Source: DATHKG01 sp035489435 (lineage in GTDB: Bacteria; Bacteroidota; Bacteroidia; Chitinophagales; Chitinophagaceae). Taken from it: 64,000 nt of DNA. Positions 16,712 through 25,777 of the stretch are shown here, piece by piece. Every line of letters starts with the position of its first letter. Position 1 is the first letter of the stretch. Where the stretch lies: the NCBI GenBank assembly GCA_035489435.1, contig DATHKG010000088.1; one strand, written 5' to 3'. The notes under the pieces are model-generated. The model made no database searches and was not told where the DNA came from. It saw nothing but the letters and a program-made list of their open reading frames with translations. The position numbers were made by a program, and so were the translations under genes.

Positions 16712-17710
16712 TTAAGCGTTCTGAATTTCCTTTAATTTTTCCCTGATCTTGCCTTCGATCTCATTAGCCATTTCAGGATTATCATGCATCAGTTGTTTTA
16801 CTGTTTCTCTACCCTGGCCAAGTTTGTCGGTATTATAACTAAACCAACTACCGCTTTTCTGTATGATTCCGAGTTCAACACCCATGTCTATGATCTCACC
16901 ATTTTTAGAAATTCCTTCTCCGAAAACGATATCAAACTCAGCAGCACGGAATGGTGGGGCAACCTTGTTTTTTACCACTTTCACTTTAACACGGTTACCA
17001 ACCGCTTCATCACCATCCTTGATCTGGGCCATGCGACGTATATCAAGCCTTATGGAGGCATAAAACTTCAGCGCATTACCACCGGTAGTTGTTTCGGGGT
17101 TACCGAACATAACACCGATCTTTTCGCGAAGCTGGTTAATGAAAATACAGATCGTGTTTGTTTTGCTGATAGTAGCTGTAAGTTTTCTAAGAGCCTGGCT
17201 CATTAACCTGGCTTGTAAACCCATTTTACTATCACCCATTTCGCCTTCAAGTTCACCTTTTGGTACCAGGGCCGCAACTGAATCAATAACTACAACATCC
17301 AGCGCACCGGAAAGTATCAGGCGATCGGCAATTTCAAGACCCTGCTCACCATAATCCGGTTGTGAAATCAGCAGGTTATCAACATCTACTCCCAATTTGC
17401 GGGCGTAACCGCTGTCAAAAGCATGTTCAGCATCGATTATTGCACACATCCCACCTTTTTTCTGGGCCTCTGCAATAACATGGATTGCCACGGTAGTTTT
17501 ACCGGAAGACTCAGGTCCGTATATTTCGATTATCCTTCCTTTGGGAAAACCGCCAATCCCAAGCGCTGAATCAAGACCGATTGAACCGGTTGAAATAACA
17601 TCGATGGGCTCCATCGATTTTTCATTCATCATCATCACACTTCCTTTGCCGAAGTCTTTCTCGATCTTATCCATCGTAAGCTTCAGCGCTTTGAGTTTTT
17701 CGTTTGACAT
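16712..17710 (-). CDS. recA: Recombinase RecA
   Basis: A 332-residue RecA with all family motifs: the Walker A GPESSGKTT near residue 66, the MAW-type MMNEKSMEPIDVISTGSIGLD region (shown in part: VISTGSIGLDSALG), the Walker B LDVVVIDSVAAL, and loop regions with IFINQLREKIGVMFGNPETT (20 residues). It forms ATP-dependent filaments on single-stranded DNA for strand exchange and SOS induction. The ATG at 17710 (MSNEKLKALKL) is chosen; a TTG at 17734 would add eight residues but lies inside the -7 promoter box. recX is about 14 kb away. The C-terminal tail is short. Confidence 0.98.
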   Translation of the reverse strand: MSNEKLKALKLTMDKIEKDFGKGSVMMMNEKSMEPIDVISTGSIGLDSALGIGGFPKGRIIEIYGPESSGKTTVAIHVIAEAQKKGGMCAIIDAEHAFDSGYARKLGVDVDNLLISQPDYGEQGLEIADRLILSGALDVVVIDSVAALVPKGELEGEMGDSKMGLQARLMSQALRKLTATISKTNTICIFINQLREKIGVMFGNPETTTGGNALKFYASIRLDIRRMAQIKDGDEAVGNRVKVKVVKNKVAPPFRAAEFDIVFGEGISKNGEIIDMGVELGIIQKSGSWFSYNTDKLGQGRETVKQLMHDNPEMANEIEGKIREKLKEIQNA

Positions 17711-17731
17711 GTTTTGTTGAGTTTTAGAGTT

Positions 17732-17739
17732 CAAAATTA
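17732..17739 (-). promoter_or_regulatory. -7 promoter box of recA
   Basis: On the minus strand TAATTTTG matches TAnnTTTG. Transcription would begin near 17725, 15 bases before the ATG at 17710. Confidence 0.55.
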
Positions 17740-17778
17740 CCGAATGACAAATCTACTTAAAATTAGTTTATCAACACT

Positions 17779-17810
17779 AAAAATATTAGTTTTTTAAAGC
17801 TAATATTTTT
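17779..17810 (-). terminator. AT-rich hairpin terminator after the M1 peptidase gene
   Basis: An 11-base perfect stem (AAAAATATTAG at 17779-17789 with CTAATATTTTT at 17800-17810) with a 10-base loop lies between the peptidase gene and the recA promoter. Confidence 0.6.
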
Positions 17811-17869
17811 GGGGATTTTTCCCATTGCGGTTTCAAAGATTTAGCATAACGGGGAAATAGAGGCCGGGC

Positions 17870-19471
17870 CTAATATTCTAAAATTACTTTCTTAATATAA
17901 TACCCGGTAATATCGATCTGTGGCATAACTCCTGACTCAACGATAACCCCTTCTTTACTAACCATTGATTTTATTATCCCCTTATCTGTCTTAACCTCTA
18001 CCGGAAGTGATCCATTATAATTCAACAATCGCAAACTGAATCTTGTGTCAGAAACCTGTTTTACACCTATCTCAAGTTTATTGACGGTCCGCAGGAAAAA
18101 ATCGAAAACAGGTTTCAGATTTTTCCCGGAAGCAGTACTGAATAGTTTCTCAACATCATCCGTATCAGGCATTTTATCATAAGTATAATCGGGTGATGTC
18201 GCCAGTGTCCTGAGTGTTGGAAAAAAAATTGAATCGCCAATCAGGTACCTTATAGTATGCATAAAGAATGCTCCCTTGCCATAGATGTCGCCATGATAAA
18301 CTTCCACTGAATTGGCATCTTTGCCAGGCACTACTGGTTTCAAATTCTGTGTTGCCCGGCCGGTTGCCCGCATTTTAGCGCGATAGGCTTCTTCTCCTTC
18401 CCTATCCCTTATCTGTAAATGATCACCGAAGGTACAAATGCCTTCCTGTATCCACATATCGGAATAATTTTTACCTGTCACTTTATTTGCCCACCATTCA
18501 TGACCAAACTCATGCGCCATAAGCCAATCAAAATCTTCACCTCCGAGCTTCGTGTACCCGAAGTGGTTACCATATGCATTCAGGGTCTGATGCTCCATTC
18601 CCAGGTGAGGTGTTTCCGCAAGTCCGATCTTTTCCTTCACCCAGGGATACTCACCAAAATACTTTTCAAGTACCCTTGTCATTTTCTCCAGGATTTCCAG
18701 GTGATGCGGTGCCTTGTCAGCATGTTCTTCCAGCACATAAAAAATCATTGGAACAGTATTGCCTGCAATCGTTTTATATGGACGGGTCACGGCCTTGTAT
18801 TTGCCAACGTTAAATACGATGCTATAAGTATTGATTGTATAGTTCGTTTTCCAGTGGAATGTTGAAGTGGTTTTTCCGTGGGTTGTTTTCTGCAGCAGGC
18901 CAGGACCTGCTGCCACCAGGCCTTTCGGAACTGTGATAAACAAATCCACTCCTTCATTTGGCTCGTCCGAAGGATGATCTTTTGATGGGAAATATATTTT
19001 TGCACCCTCGCTTTGACAGGTGATCGCAATCCAGTCGTTGCCTCCTGAATCTTTTGACCATTGAAATCCACCGTCCCAGGGAGCGTGTTTCGCAACAGGG
19101 GGCTGACCGCTGTATTTAACCGTCACCTTCACTTTTCCTGCCGGCAAAGCAGTGGCAGGCTTAATCGTTATAAAGTCAGATTCATAGGAATAAGGAACCT
19201 TCTTTCCGTTAATTGTGACCTCACTGATCTTATAAAAACTGACAAAATCAAAAAGTAGTATTGGCGTAGATTCGGTCAGCATAAGGTCGATCTCAGCAGA
19301 ACCACTTATGGTTTTCGTGGAAGGATCAACGTTAAGCTTAAGGGTATAGTGCCTGATGTCCATCACAGCCTGTTCGGGCTTTAACTTGCCCCCGGAAACC
19401 CAGTCTGTTACCTGAGCATAAAGACCAAAGGAAAAAAATGTACTTATTAAGAAAAACAACGTTTTGAACAT
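17870..19471 (-). CDS. M1 family metallopeptidase (aminopeptidase N-like), exported
   Basis: This 533-residue protein has a signal peptide (MFKTLFFLISTFFSFGLYAQ) and the M1 layout: an N-terminal beta domain (residues about 30-220) and a thermolysin-like catalytic domain with the zinc motif HEFGHEWW followed 18 residues on by Glu in WIQEG. The exopeptidase motif GxMEN appears as LGMEHQT, where His replaces the usual Asn. It would trim peptides in the periplasm. It lacks the long C-terminal helical domain of full-length aminopeptidase N, as is common in the short bacterial subgroup. The ATG at 19471 is preferred to the adjoining TTG at 19474. Confidence 0.9.
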   Translation of the reverse strand: MFKTLFFLISTFFSFGLYAQVTDWVSGGKLKPEQAVMDIRHYTLKLNVDPSTKTISGSAEIDLMLTESTPILLFDFVSFYKISEVTINGKKVPYSYESDFITIKPATALPAGKVKVTVKYSGQPPVAKHAPWDGGFQWSKDSGGNDWIAITCQSEGAKIYFPSKDHPSDEPNEGVDLFITVPKGLVAAGPGLLQKTTHGKTTSTFHWKTNYTINTYSIVFNVGKYKAVTRPYKTIAGNTVPMIFYVLEEHADKAPHHLEILEKMTRVLEKYFGEYPWVKEKIGLAETPHLGMEHQTLNAYGNHFGYTKLGGEDFDWLMAHEFGHEWWANKVTGKNYSDMWIQEGICTFGDHLQIRDREGEEAYRAKMRATGRATQNLKPVVPGKDANSVEVYHGDIYGKGAFFMHTIRYLIGDSIFFPTLRTLATSPDYTYDKMPDTDDVEKLFSTASGKNLKPVFDFFLRTVNKLEIGVKQVSDTRFSLRLLNYNGSLPVEVKTDKGIIKSMVSKEGVIVESGVMPQIDITGYYIKKVILEY

Positions 19472-19655
19472 CAAAATGATTTATTGTAAGATAAGTCATT
19501 TTAACATTGTCTTACATTACCTTAGCTTAGCAAACCTTTGTACAGCTTGATTTTACGGTGATAATGCCTGTTTGGTACGGAGATTGATAGTATTAAAATC
19601 GACTTAAATTAAAATAAATATTCAGATGTTGAATGAGAGTGTAAACTCAATAATT

Positions 19656-19663
19656 TAACTTTG
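19656..19663 (+). promoter_or_regulatory. -7 promoter box of the OmpA-family gene
   Basis: TAACTTTG matches TAnnTTTG and is identical to the box in front of the T9SS cargo gene. It lies 65 bases before the ATG at 19728. Confidence 0.5.
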
Positions 19664-19727
19664 GCAACCTCAAATTTACAAATGGTTAGTGAGCCGTATT
19701 AACTCAAACCACCTAAAACAAACCGAT

Positions 19728-20594
19728 ATGACATACAAACATCTCCTGGTATTATTTATCTCGTCTGTGTTCCTGTTCAGCTGTGTAAGCAAGAAAAAAC
19801 TACAGGCAGAAAAGGATCGTTATGTATTACTTGAAACAGAAAGAAATAAGCTTCAGGGCGATCTGAGGAATTGTACAGACCTCACTGCCGAAAACGAGCG
19901 TAAAAGAGCAAGCCTCCAGGGCGAGATTGATAACCTGACTAAGCAGATTTCATTCCTCAAAGAAAACAATACACAGGCTTTGAAACAGCTGCAGGATCTT
20001 TCAGTTATTTCCAGCTCACAGGCTGAAAGTATAAAAAAGTCGCTCGATAATATCGGTGCAAAAGATGTCTACATCCAGGATCTGCAGTCTGCCATGGCAA
20101 GAAAAGATTCTCTTAATATGGCTCTCGTTATGAATCTTAAAGGTGCTATTGGTAACCTTAATGACCAGGATATAAATGTGAAGGTTGATAAAGGAGTGGT
20201 TTACATAGATATTTCAGATAAACTGCTTTTCAAAAGCGGATCCTACGATGTAACTGAGCAGGCTAAAACTGTTTTGGGCAAAGTTGCTCTTGTGTTAAAA
20301 AATCAGCCGGATATCGAATTTATGGTGGAAGGTCACACAGATAATATTCCATTTGCAAGGGGTGTACTGACAGACAACTGGGATCTTAGCGTTAAACGCG
20401 CAACTTCTGTAATTAGAATTTTGCAAAATCAATATGGCCTGGATCCGGCGAAAATGGCGGCAGCGGGACGCGGTGAATATAAGCCTATAACAGTAAATGA
20501 ATCAGCAGAAACAAGAGCTACGAACCGAAGAACAAGGATTGTGATTCTACCTCAACTGGATCAGTTCTTTAAGTTGTTGGAAAGAAAGTCGTAA
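19728..20594 (+). CDS. OmpA/MotB family lipoprotein
   Basis: This 288-residue protein begins with a lipoprotein signal (MTYKHLLVLFISSVFLFSC, Cys19). A coiled coil follows at about residues 25-130 (AEKDRYVLLETERNKLQGDL region). The C-terminal OmpA-like peptidoglycan-binding domain covers about residues 165-275, with LFKSGSYDVTEQAK, the motif FMVEGHTDNIPF, NWDLSVKRATSVI, and AAGRGEYKP followed by NRRTRIVI. It probably anchors an envelope membrane to peptidoglycan. The GTG at 19689 would add 13 residues ahead of the signal and is rejected. Confidence 0.9.
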   Translation: MTYKHLLVLFISSVFLFSCVSKKKLQAEKDRYVLLETERNKLQGDLRNCTDLTAENERKRASLQGEIDNLTKQISFLKENNTQALKQLQDLSVISSSQAESIKKSLDNIGAKDVYIQDLQSAMARKDSLNMALVMNLKGAIGNLNDQDINVKVDKGVVYIDISDKLLFKSGSYDVTEQAKTVLGKVALVLKNQPDIEFMVEGHTDNIPFARGVLTDNWDLSVKRATSVIRILQNQYGLDPAKMAAAGRGEYKPITVNESAETRATNRRTRIVILPQLDQFFKLLERKS

Positions 20595-20630
20595 ATAACA
20601 GTAGCTTGCATATTAGCAACTGAATGATAA

Positions 20631-20663
20631 AAAATGGATGTTACCGCTGGTAGCATCCATTTT
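20631..20663 (-). terminator. Terminator between the OmpA gene and a small minus-strand gene
   Basis: AAAATGGATG at 20631-20640 pairs with CATCCATTTT at 20654-20663. On the minus strand a run of six T follows, so it best ends the small gene at 20662-20853, whose stop lies inside the stem. It may also slow plus-strand transcripts. Confidence 0.65.
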
Positions 20664-20853
20664 AGTTTGCAGGAACATCGTAGGCAGATATAGAACTTCC
20701 CGAAACCTGCCATCCATACTGTGTATCTGCCTGAACAATTTTGCTTACCTCGCAAACGTCTTCAACCTGGCTACCGGTTGTAGCGCCGGTTGAAGCACCC
20801 GGACTGCCCACGAAGAGCAAACTGCAGATAACTAGTAACCATTGACCAAACAT
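20662..20853 (-). CDS. Small exported protein, 63 residues, function unknown
   Basis: The ORF starts with an ATG and a short hydrophobic segment (MFGQWLLVICSLLFVGS) that looks like a signal peptide with a cut near residue 20. The mature part is short, Ser/Thr/Val-rich and has one Cys. Its stop codon overlaps a hairpin with a T-run on the same strand, a good sign that it is a real transcript. No family is recognised. It converges with the OmpA-family gene. Confidence 0.5.
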   Translation of the reverse strand: MFGQWLLVICSLLFVGSPGASTGATTGSQVEDVCEVSKIVQADTQYGWQVSGSSISAYDVPAN

Positions 20854-21081
20854 GACGTATAAATTTTTCGTTTCAATTAATAATGCAAATGTTGATGTTT
20901 TTTTGATGAGATTAAATGACTACAGTTATGAATTGATTTTTATTGAGAATGAACTGCATTATGCAGGTTTTTATAGGTAAGAATGTTAAAAACCCCGCCA
21001 TTTTTCGGGCCTGTACCAAGCGTGGCAGAGTAATTGAATAGGATAGGGTTCATACATTTTTAAACACTAAAAAATCATTTT

Positions 21082-21237
21082 ATGAAGAACTTATTTTTAC
21101 TGGCCCTGGTCGCCTGTCTTGGTTTTATTGCTTGTGATACACCTTCACCTGCAACCACTAATCCATCAGATTCGACCAGTAATCCCACCCAAGCTGCCCC
21201 GGATACAGCAAAGGTTGACACTACCAAAAACCAATAA
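21082..21237 (+). CDS. Small lipoprotein, 51 residues
   Basis: ATG-started ORF: lipoprotein signal MKNLFLLALVACLGFIAC (Cys18) followed by a 33-residue tail of Asp, Thr, Ser, Pro and Ala with almost no hydrophobic residues, ending in DTTKNQ. A clear terminator follows within 30 bases. It resembles in design the 70-residue lipoprotein at 24701. No family is recognised; such small acidic lipoproteins are common in Bacteroidota and uncharacterised. Confidence 0.7.
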   Translation: MKNLFLLALVACLGFIACDTPSPATTNPSDSTSNPTQAAPDTAKVDTTKNQ

Positions 21238-21262
21238 TATCAGTGTAACATTCAATATTTCA

Positions 21263-21291
21263 AAGCCGGTCAACAGCCGGCTTCCTTTTTT
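21263..21291 (+). terminator. Terminator after the 51-residue lipoprotein gene
   Basis: AAGCCGG at 21263-21269 pairs with CCGGCTT at 21277-21283, followed by CCTTTTTT. Confidence 0.85.
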
Positions 21292-21421
21292 CCGTAACTA
21301 CCTATGATTAAAAGACTTAATGGGTTCCTGCCAGACATTAATCTTTCCCTGACCAACATTTTTTTGAGTTTTGCACGTTTCTATTGGGTCTGTGTACACG
21401 ACAGCCAAGATCCGATAGAAT

Positions 21422-23791
21422 ATGAAACAGTGCCTGATAGTGTTTTTGCTGCTCACGCTTTCTTTGCCGGGAGTATTTTCACAGTCCCTGGTTGAGCAAA
21501 GAAAAGCGCGGAACGGCGTTATTGATCTGCGTGGAGTGGACTACCGAGATGGGGCATTTTCGCTTAGGGGGGAATGGAAATTTTATCCTGACCAGCTGCT
21601 AGAGCCGGATCAGATACCAGTTAATAATGCACGAATCACGGAGTTTCCCAAACTCTGGACAAAACAGGCGGGACCCAGCGACCCCGGAAACGGTATAGCC
21701 ACTTATGCACTTACAATACTTTTATCCCCCGATCATCCGAGGCTGGCATTCGAGATGTCGGAATCATACTGTTCCAGCAATCTTTACGGAAACAATACAC
21801 TGATTAGCTCAAACGGAGTTCCTGCAACTACCAGGAGCAAATCAATACCTTTCTGGGAAACCAGAACGATAAATGCCCCTTCAGGTGATACCATTCTGCT
21901 TGTAATACAGCTGGCTAATTTCTGGCATTCAAAAGGGGGGATGTCTGAAGATATCCTTATTGGTGAACGAAATGAAATGTACCTCGATCGGAACAGGTCC
22001 CACGCCCTGGATCTTTCGCTTGCCGGCTGCCTGTTTATGGGTGGATTGTTTTTCCTTGGACTATACATTTTCGGTACCAAGGATAGGCCAATCCTGTTTT
22101 TCTCCCTTTTCTGCATGATATATAGCTACCGGATGATTGGCACCGGCGATTATGTATTACATGGAATTCTTCCCAGCTTACCGTGGTCGCTTACCGTTCA
22201 TCTTGAATACCTGACCCTGGTTACAGGTGTGGCGCTTTTCGGAAAATACACCTCGCTCCTTTACCCGGAAGACGTAAATAAAAAAGTTATTAATTCTTTG
22301 TTTGCTCTCTGCGGTATCTATTGTTTAATCATTCTGGTTACAGCACCGGTGATATTTACCGGCCTGATGTCTTATTTCCTTATTGTAATGTTCCTGTTCA
22401 CGGCCTATGCTTTCACCGTCTATGCCCAGGCAATGCGCAATAAAAGAATTGGTTCAGGTTATGCTCTGTTAAGCAGTGGGGTTATGCTTCTTATTTTTTT
22501 ACTTACTAACCTCCAGTATTTTAATATCATCATCCCGATCAAGGGTCTCACGTTTGCCTTGTATGTGGCGTTTTTCTTTTTACAGTCGCTGGTACTTTCG
22601 CATCGTTTTTCGGTCAGGCTTAAAGATGCTGCCGACCAGGCCCGGGAAGGCCTTCGTGTTAAGTCGGAGTTCCTCTCAACCATGTCACATGAAATCCGCA
22701 CACCACTTAATTCAGTGATCGGAATGGCTCATCTTCTTCAACGAAATAACCCCAGAAAAGATCAGCAGGAAAGCTTCGAAGTATTGCTGTTTTCTGCCAA
22801 CAACCTGTTGTCTATCGTTAACAATATTCTTGACTATAACAAGATAGAAGCCGGAAAAATTCATTTCGAACAGATAAGGATGGATGTACCAGCTATAAGT
22901 AAAAACATCCTGGCGGGATTGAAAACACTTGCCGATGAGAAGCGGCTGCAATTGGTGCTGGATCTCGATCCCCGCATAACATCCTATGTAATTGGTGATC
23001 CGACCCGCACAGCCCAGGTACTAAATAATCTTGTTCATAATGGGTTGAAGTTTACTTCGGAAGGTTCGGTAACACTATCGGTAAAAATAGAAAGCCTTGA
23101 ACCAGGATTCGCAGTGATGCGGTTCGCGGTCATCGATACCGGCATCGGTATACCTTCAGATAAAAAAGAATTGATCTTCGAAAGATTTACACAGGCCGAC
23201 TCTTCCACATCGCGCCGTTACGGAGGGACAGGCCTCGGTTTATCAATCAGTCAGAAGATTCTTCAGCTACAGGGCACGACCCTGATGATAGACAGTGAAA
23301 CCGGTAAAGGATCAACGTTTTCTTTCACTCAAAAATTCCCGTTGAGCCAGGAAAAACTGTCAGAACAGAAAGAACAGGTAAAATTTGTGGAAGAGCAAAA
23401 ACCGCTAAAAGGCGTTGACATATTATTGGTTGAAGATAATCCTATGAATGTGCTGGTGGCCCAGACCTTCCTGGAAAGAAGCGGTGCTAAAATTGATGTG
23501 GCGACTAACGGCCAGGAAGCAATCGACAAATTCGATAGGGAGCGGCACCGGTTAATTCTCATGGACCTGGACATGCCAGTGCTTGATGGCTACCAGGCAA
23601 CACGCTTATTACGTAAACAGGGTGAAACCGTCCCTATCATTGCCCTCACCGCAAGCCTTCCCTACGAAGTACAGTATGAGGTTAACCAGGCCGGTCTGTC
23701 AGATATTATGGTGAAGCCATTCAATCCCGACGAACTTCACAGGGTCATTATGCTCCATCTTTCAAATTCTTCCCTAAACCAGGCCATTTAA
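21422..23791 (+). CDS. Hybrid sensor histidine kinase with 7TM-DISM sensor
   Basis: This 789-residue protein has a signal peptide (MKQCLIVFLLLTLSLPGVFS), a periplasmic 7TMR-DISMED2-type beta domain (about residues 25-190), seven membrane segments (about 195-395), a HisKA domain with phospho-acceptor His in SHEIRTPLNSVIGM near residue 423, a HATPase domain with NLVHNGLKFT and GGTGLGLSIS, and a C-terminal receiver with acidic LVEDNPMN near 671 and phospho-acceptor Asp in MDLDMP near 716, plus KPF. It would sense an external, probably carbohydrate-like ligand and relay phosphate internally. No output regulator is adjacent, so its target is unknown. A monocistronic gene. Confidence 0.93.
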   Translation: MKQCLIVFLLLTLSLPGVFSQSLVEQRKARNGVIDLRGVDYRDGAFSLRGEWKFYPDQLLEPDQIPVNNARITEFPKLWTKQAGPSDPGNGIATYALTILLSPDHPRLAFEMSESYCSSNLYGNNTLISSNGVPATTRSKSIPFWETRTINAPSGDTILLVIQLANFWHSKGGMSEDILIGERNEMYLDRNRSHALDLSLAGCLFMGGLFFLGLYIFGTKDRPILFFSLFCMIYSYRMIGTGDYVLHGILPSLPWSLTVHLEYLTLVTGVALFGKYTSLLYPEDVNKKVINSLFALCGIYCLIILVTAPVIFTGLMSYFLIVMFLFTAYAFTVYAQAMRNKRIGSGYALLSSGVMLLIFLLTNLQYFNIIIPIKGLTFALYVAFFFLQSLVLSHRFSVRLKDAADQAREGLRVKSEFLSTMSHEIRTPLNSVIGMAHLLQRNNPRKDQQESFEVLLFSANNLLSIVNNILDYNKIEAGKIHFEQIRMDVPAISKNILAGLKTLADEKRLQLVLDLDPRITSYVIGDPTRTAQVLNNLVHNGLKFTSEGSVTLSVKIESLEPGFAVMRFAVIDTGIGIPSDKKELIFERFTQADSSTSRRYGGTGLGLSISQKILQLQGTTLMIDSETGKGSTFSFTQKFPLSQEKLSEQKEQVKFVEEQKPLKGVDILLVEDNPMNVLVAQTFLERSGAKIDVATNGQEAIDKFDRERHRLILMDLDMPVLDGYQATRLLRKQGETVPIIALTASLPYEVQYEVNQAGLSDIMVKPFNPDELHRVIMLHLSNSSLNQAI

Positions 23792-24062
23792 AAATCGGAC
23801 AAGCGTCTTTTTATTTCCATCAGGATAAAGAAAGGTCGGCGAAGTTTCGAATAACTATTCTTCTTTGTTTTATTGACAGGCGGGAGTGCCGGACAGATTC
23901 CGCATAAATGAATAAATCTATTGCCAAATTAGCTTGGCCGGAATTGTGATAGTAATTATTGGAGCCTGGTGCAGTTGATCAGAAATGGCCGGGCTTCAAA
24001 AATTGAAGTCATAATTTAAAACTCATTATATGAGAAGCCTGCCTAAAGATGCCACTCACAGG

Positions 24063-24608
24063 ATGAAAAAGAAATATAATTCCTTTTTTCTTTTGATATT
24101 AACGTTAATAGCCGGCTGCACCTGGATGGTTGGATGCGGACAAGCCAGTTCCAATAATCTGCCCGGGCGTTCTGATAGTTCGAATCAGAGTGAAGGCTCA
24201 GACAGCGCTGGCCAGTCCGGGGTGGCGAGAGCTCAGACACCGGCTTCGGCAGATACCGGGAAGCTTGGTGGTACCTGGTTCCTGGTGGCGGTTTTGCCAT
24301 CCGACACTGCCGCCGGCAAAATTCCTACTCTAAACTTCGATGAAAACTCAAAGAATTTTAGCGGTAGCACAGGATGTAATAACATGCGTGGGAAGTTCAG
24401 CTTTACAGATAGCACGTTAAAGATTGATGAACAAATAATTACTACAAAAATGGCTTGCCCGGGATATAATGAAGATGCCTTTTTAAAGAATTTGCCGAAA
24501 GCAAATGGATATCGTTTTGAGAATGGCATGCTTGTTTTATTGAGTGATCAGACGGAATTATCCCGGTGGACCCGCGAACCCGTAAAGCCGACTACTAAAA
24601 CCACCTGA
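24063..24608 (+). CDS. META domain lipoprotein (HslJ-like)
   Basis: Starting at ATG 24063, the protein is 181 residues with a lipoprotein signal (MKKKYNSFFLLILTLIAGC) and a Ser/Asp/Gln-rich linker. The META domain at about residues 75-170 shows the family features GGTWFLVAVL, LNFDENSKNFSGSTGCNNM, TTKMACPGYNEDAFLKNL and a final LVLLSDQTELSRW. META domains in HslJ are linked to heat response and antibiotic resistance in enteric bacteria, but the function is generally open. An upstream ATG at 24030 would place 11 charged residues before the signal and is rejected. Confidence 0.85.
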   Translation: MKKKYNSFFLLILTLIAGCTWMVGCGQASSNNLPGRSDSSNQSEGSDSAGQSGVARAQTPASADTGKLGGTWFLVAVLPSDTAAGKIPTLNFDENSKNFSGSTGCNNMRGKFSFTDSTLKIDEQIITTKMACPGYNEDAFLKNLPKANGYRFENGMLVLLSDQTELSRWTREPVKPTTKTT

Positions 24609-24700
24609 TTATAGCCCGATGACGCGCAGCCTTAAATTGCAAACCGCCTGAAACTAACAACAAAATCGGATCAAATAATTATTAAGAAAAGCCAGATAAA

Positions 24701-24913
24701 ATGAAAAAATTATTAGCAGCATTATTTTGCATCTCTTTATTTTATGCATGCACCGAGGCGGGAGAAGGCAGCGAAGTGTCCAAAGACAGTACAGATACCA
24801 ACAAAGACACCATGACCCAGGTTGGAACAGGTACGGAGTCTTCGACATCTAAGGATACAGCTTCATATGAGCGTCAGCCTTCTACTTCCACTGGTGATAG
24901 TACCAGGCATTAA
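24701..24913 (+). CDS. Small lipoprotein, 70 residues
   Basis: Lipoprotein signal MKKLLAALFCISLFYAC (Cys17) followed by about 53 residues rich in Ser, Thr, Asp and Glu and without hydrophobic clusters, so the mature chain is likely disordered. Its layout copies the 51-residue lipoprotein at 21082. It follows the META gene by 92 bases and converges with the GDPD-like gene. No known family. Confidence 0.7.
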   Translation: MKKLLAALFCISLFYACTEAGEGSEVSKDSTDTNKDTMTQVGTGTESSTSKDTASYERQPSTSTGDSTRH

Positions 24914-24942
24914 AGCCCGGTCATTAATCTGGAATGTAACAG

Positions 24943-25689
24943 CTATTTTTTTGCTGATAAAATCCGCCTGCACTCTGTAACCTTGTCGGTGTTTATAATA
25001 TCGATACCGAGGCTCTGAAATGCTGTCCAGGTAGCGGGGAAATCTGGTGCACCCCATAACCTGACAAGTTTCTTCTGTGAATGTGCCCGCCCTATCATCG
25101 CAATCAAAGAATCCTTATTGAGTTTATTATCCCGATAGTACTTTCCATAACTTTCACTGACAGTGACCACTTTGCTTAGCGCAGCAGTATCATATAGTTC
25201 GGTTGGCCTTCCATCAAACCGGACAGACGCCGGATATTCCTTCCATTTTGCAATCGGACCACGGTCCCCGCTTACGAGTATGTATAATGGTTTTTGATGC
25301 GCACTGCCGTCAAATATCCGTGGATATGCAATGATAAGCCTGACCAATTCCGCCAGCACCTTTTCTCCATCTGCTTTGATGTCTACAACCAGCACCGGTT
25401 GATAATCTTTGTCTGCGGTTACGAAACCTTTATGCGCCCTCATCATTGAATCGATAGGTTTCAGATACAAAGAAGTTAAGGTCCTTGCGCTGTCTATGTC
25501 TTTCCGGTCGTGCGCAACTGCGAGTTGCCCGTTAACCAGGTAAACGTCTGCCTCTATGGCGAAAGCCTTTTCGCGGATTGCATTAAAAAGCGGCTCCGGT
25601 TTTTCGTAATCATTATGAGCGTGAATCAGTACCTGGGCGTGCAGCTGATTGATTACTAGTAGAAATGCGGTAAATAAAAAGAATTTCAT
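24943..25689 (-). CDS. Glycerophosphodiester phosphodiesterase / PI-PLC-like exported enzyme
   Basis: This 248-residue protein has a signal peptide (MKFFLFTAFLLVINQLHAQ) and a short TIM-barrel of the GDPD/PI-PLC superfamily. The catalytic region is visible as IHAHNDYEKPEPLFNAI, then AIEADVYLVNGQLAVAHD with the metal-binding Glu-x-Asp and His. This subgroup (AIM6-like) often starts with HAHNDY. It probably hydrolyses phosphodiesters of lipids or teichoic-type polymers in the periplasm; the substrate is unknown. It is divergent from the helicase gene. Confidence 0.85.
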   Translation of the reverse strand: MKFFLFTAFLLVINQLHAQVLIHAHNDYEKPEPLFNAIREKAFAIEADVYLVNGQLAVAHDRKDIDSARTLTSLYLKPIDSMMRAHKGFVTADKDYQPVLVVDIKADGEKVLAELVRLIIAYPRIFDGSAHQKPLYILVSGDRGPIAKWKEYPASVRFDGRPTELYDTAALSKVVTVSESYGKYYRDNKLNKDSLIAMIGRAHSQKKLVRLWGAPDFPATWTAFQSLGIDIINTDKVTECRRILSAKK

Positions 25690-25777
25690 CTCTCAAAATT
25701 GCGTAAAAAATCTTTGTTTTCGCTCAAGCTTTAATCATAAAAATTTATATAATCGGGTGTCTTCGTAAATTGCAGCT

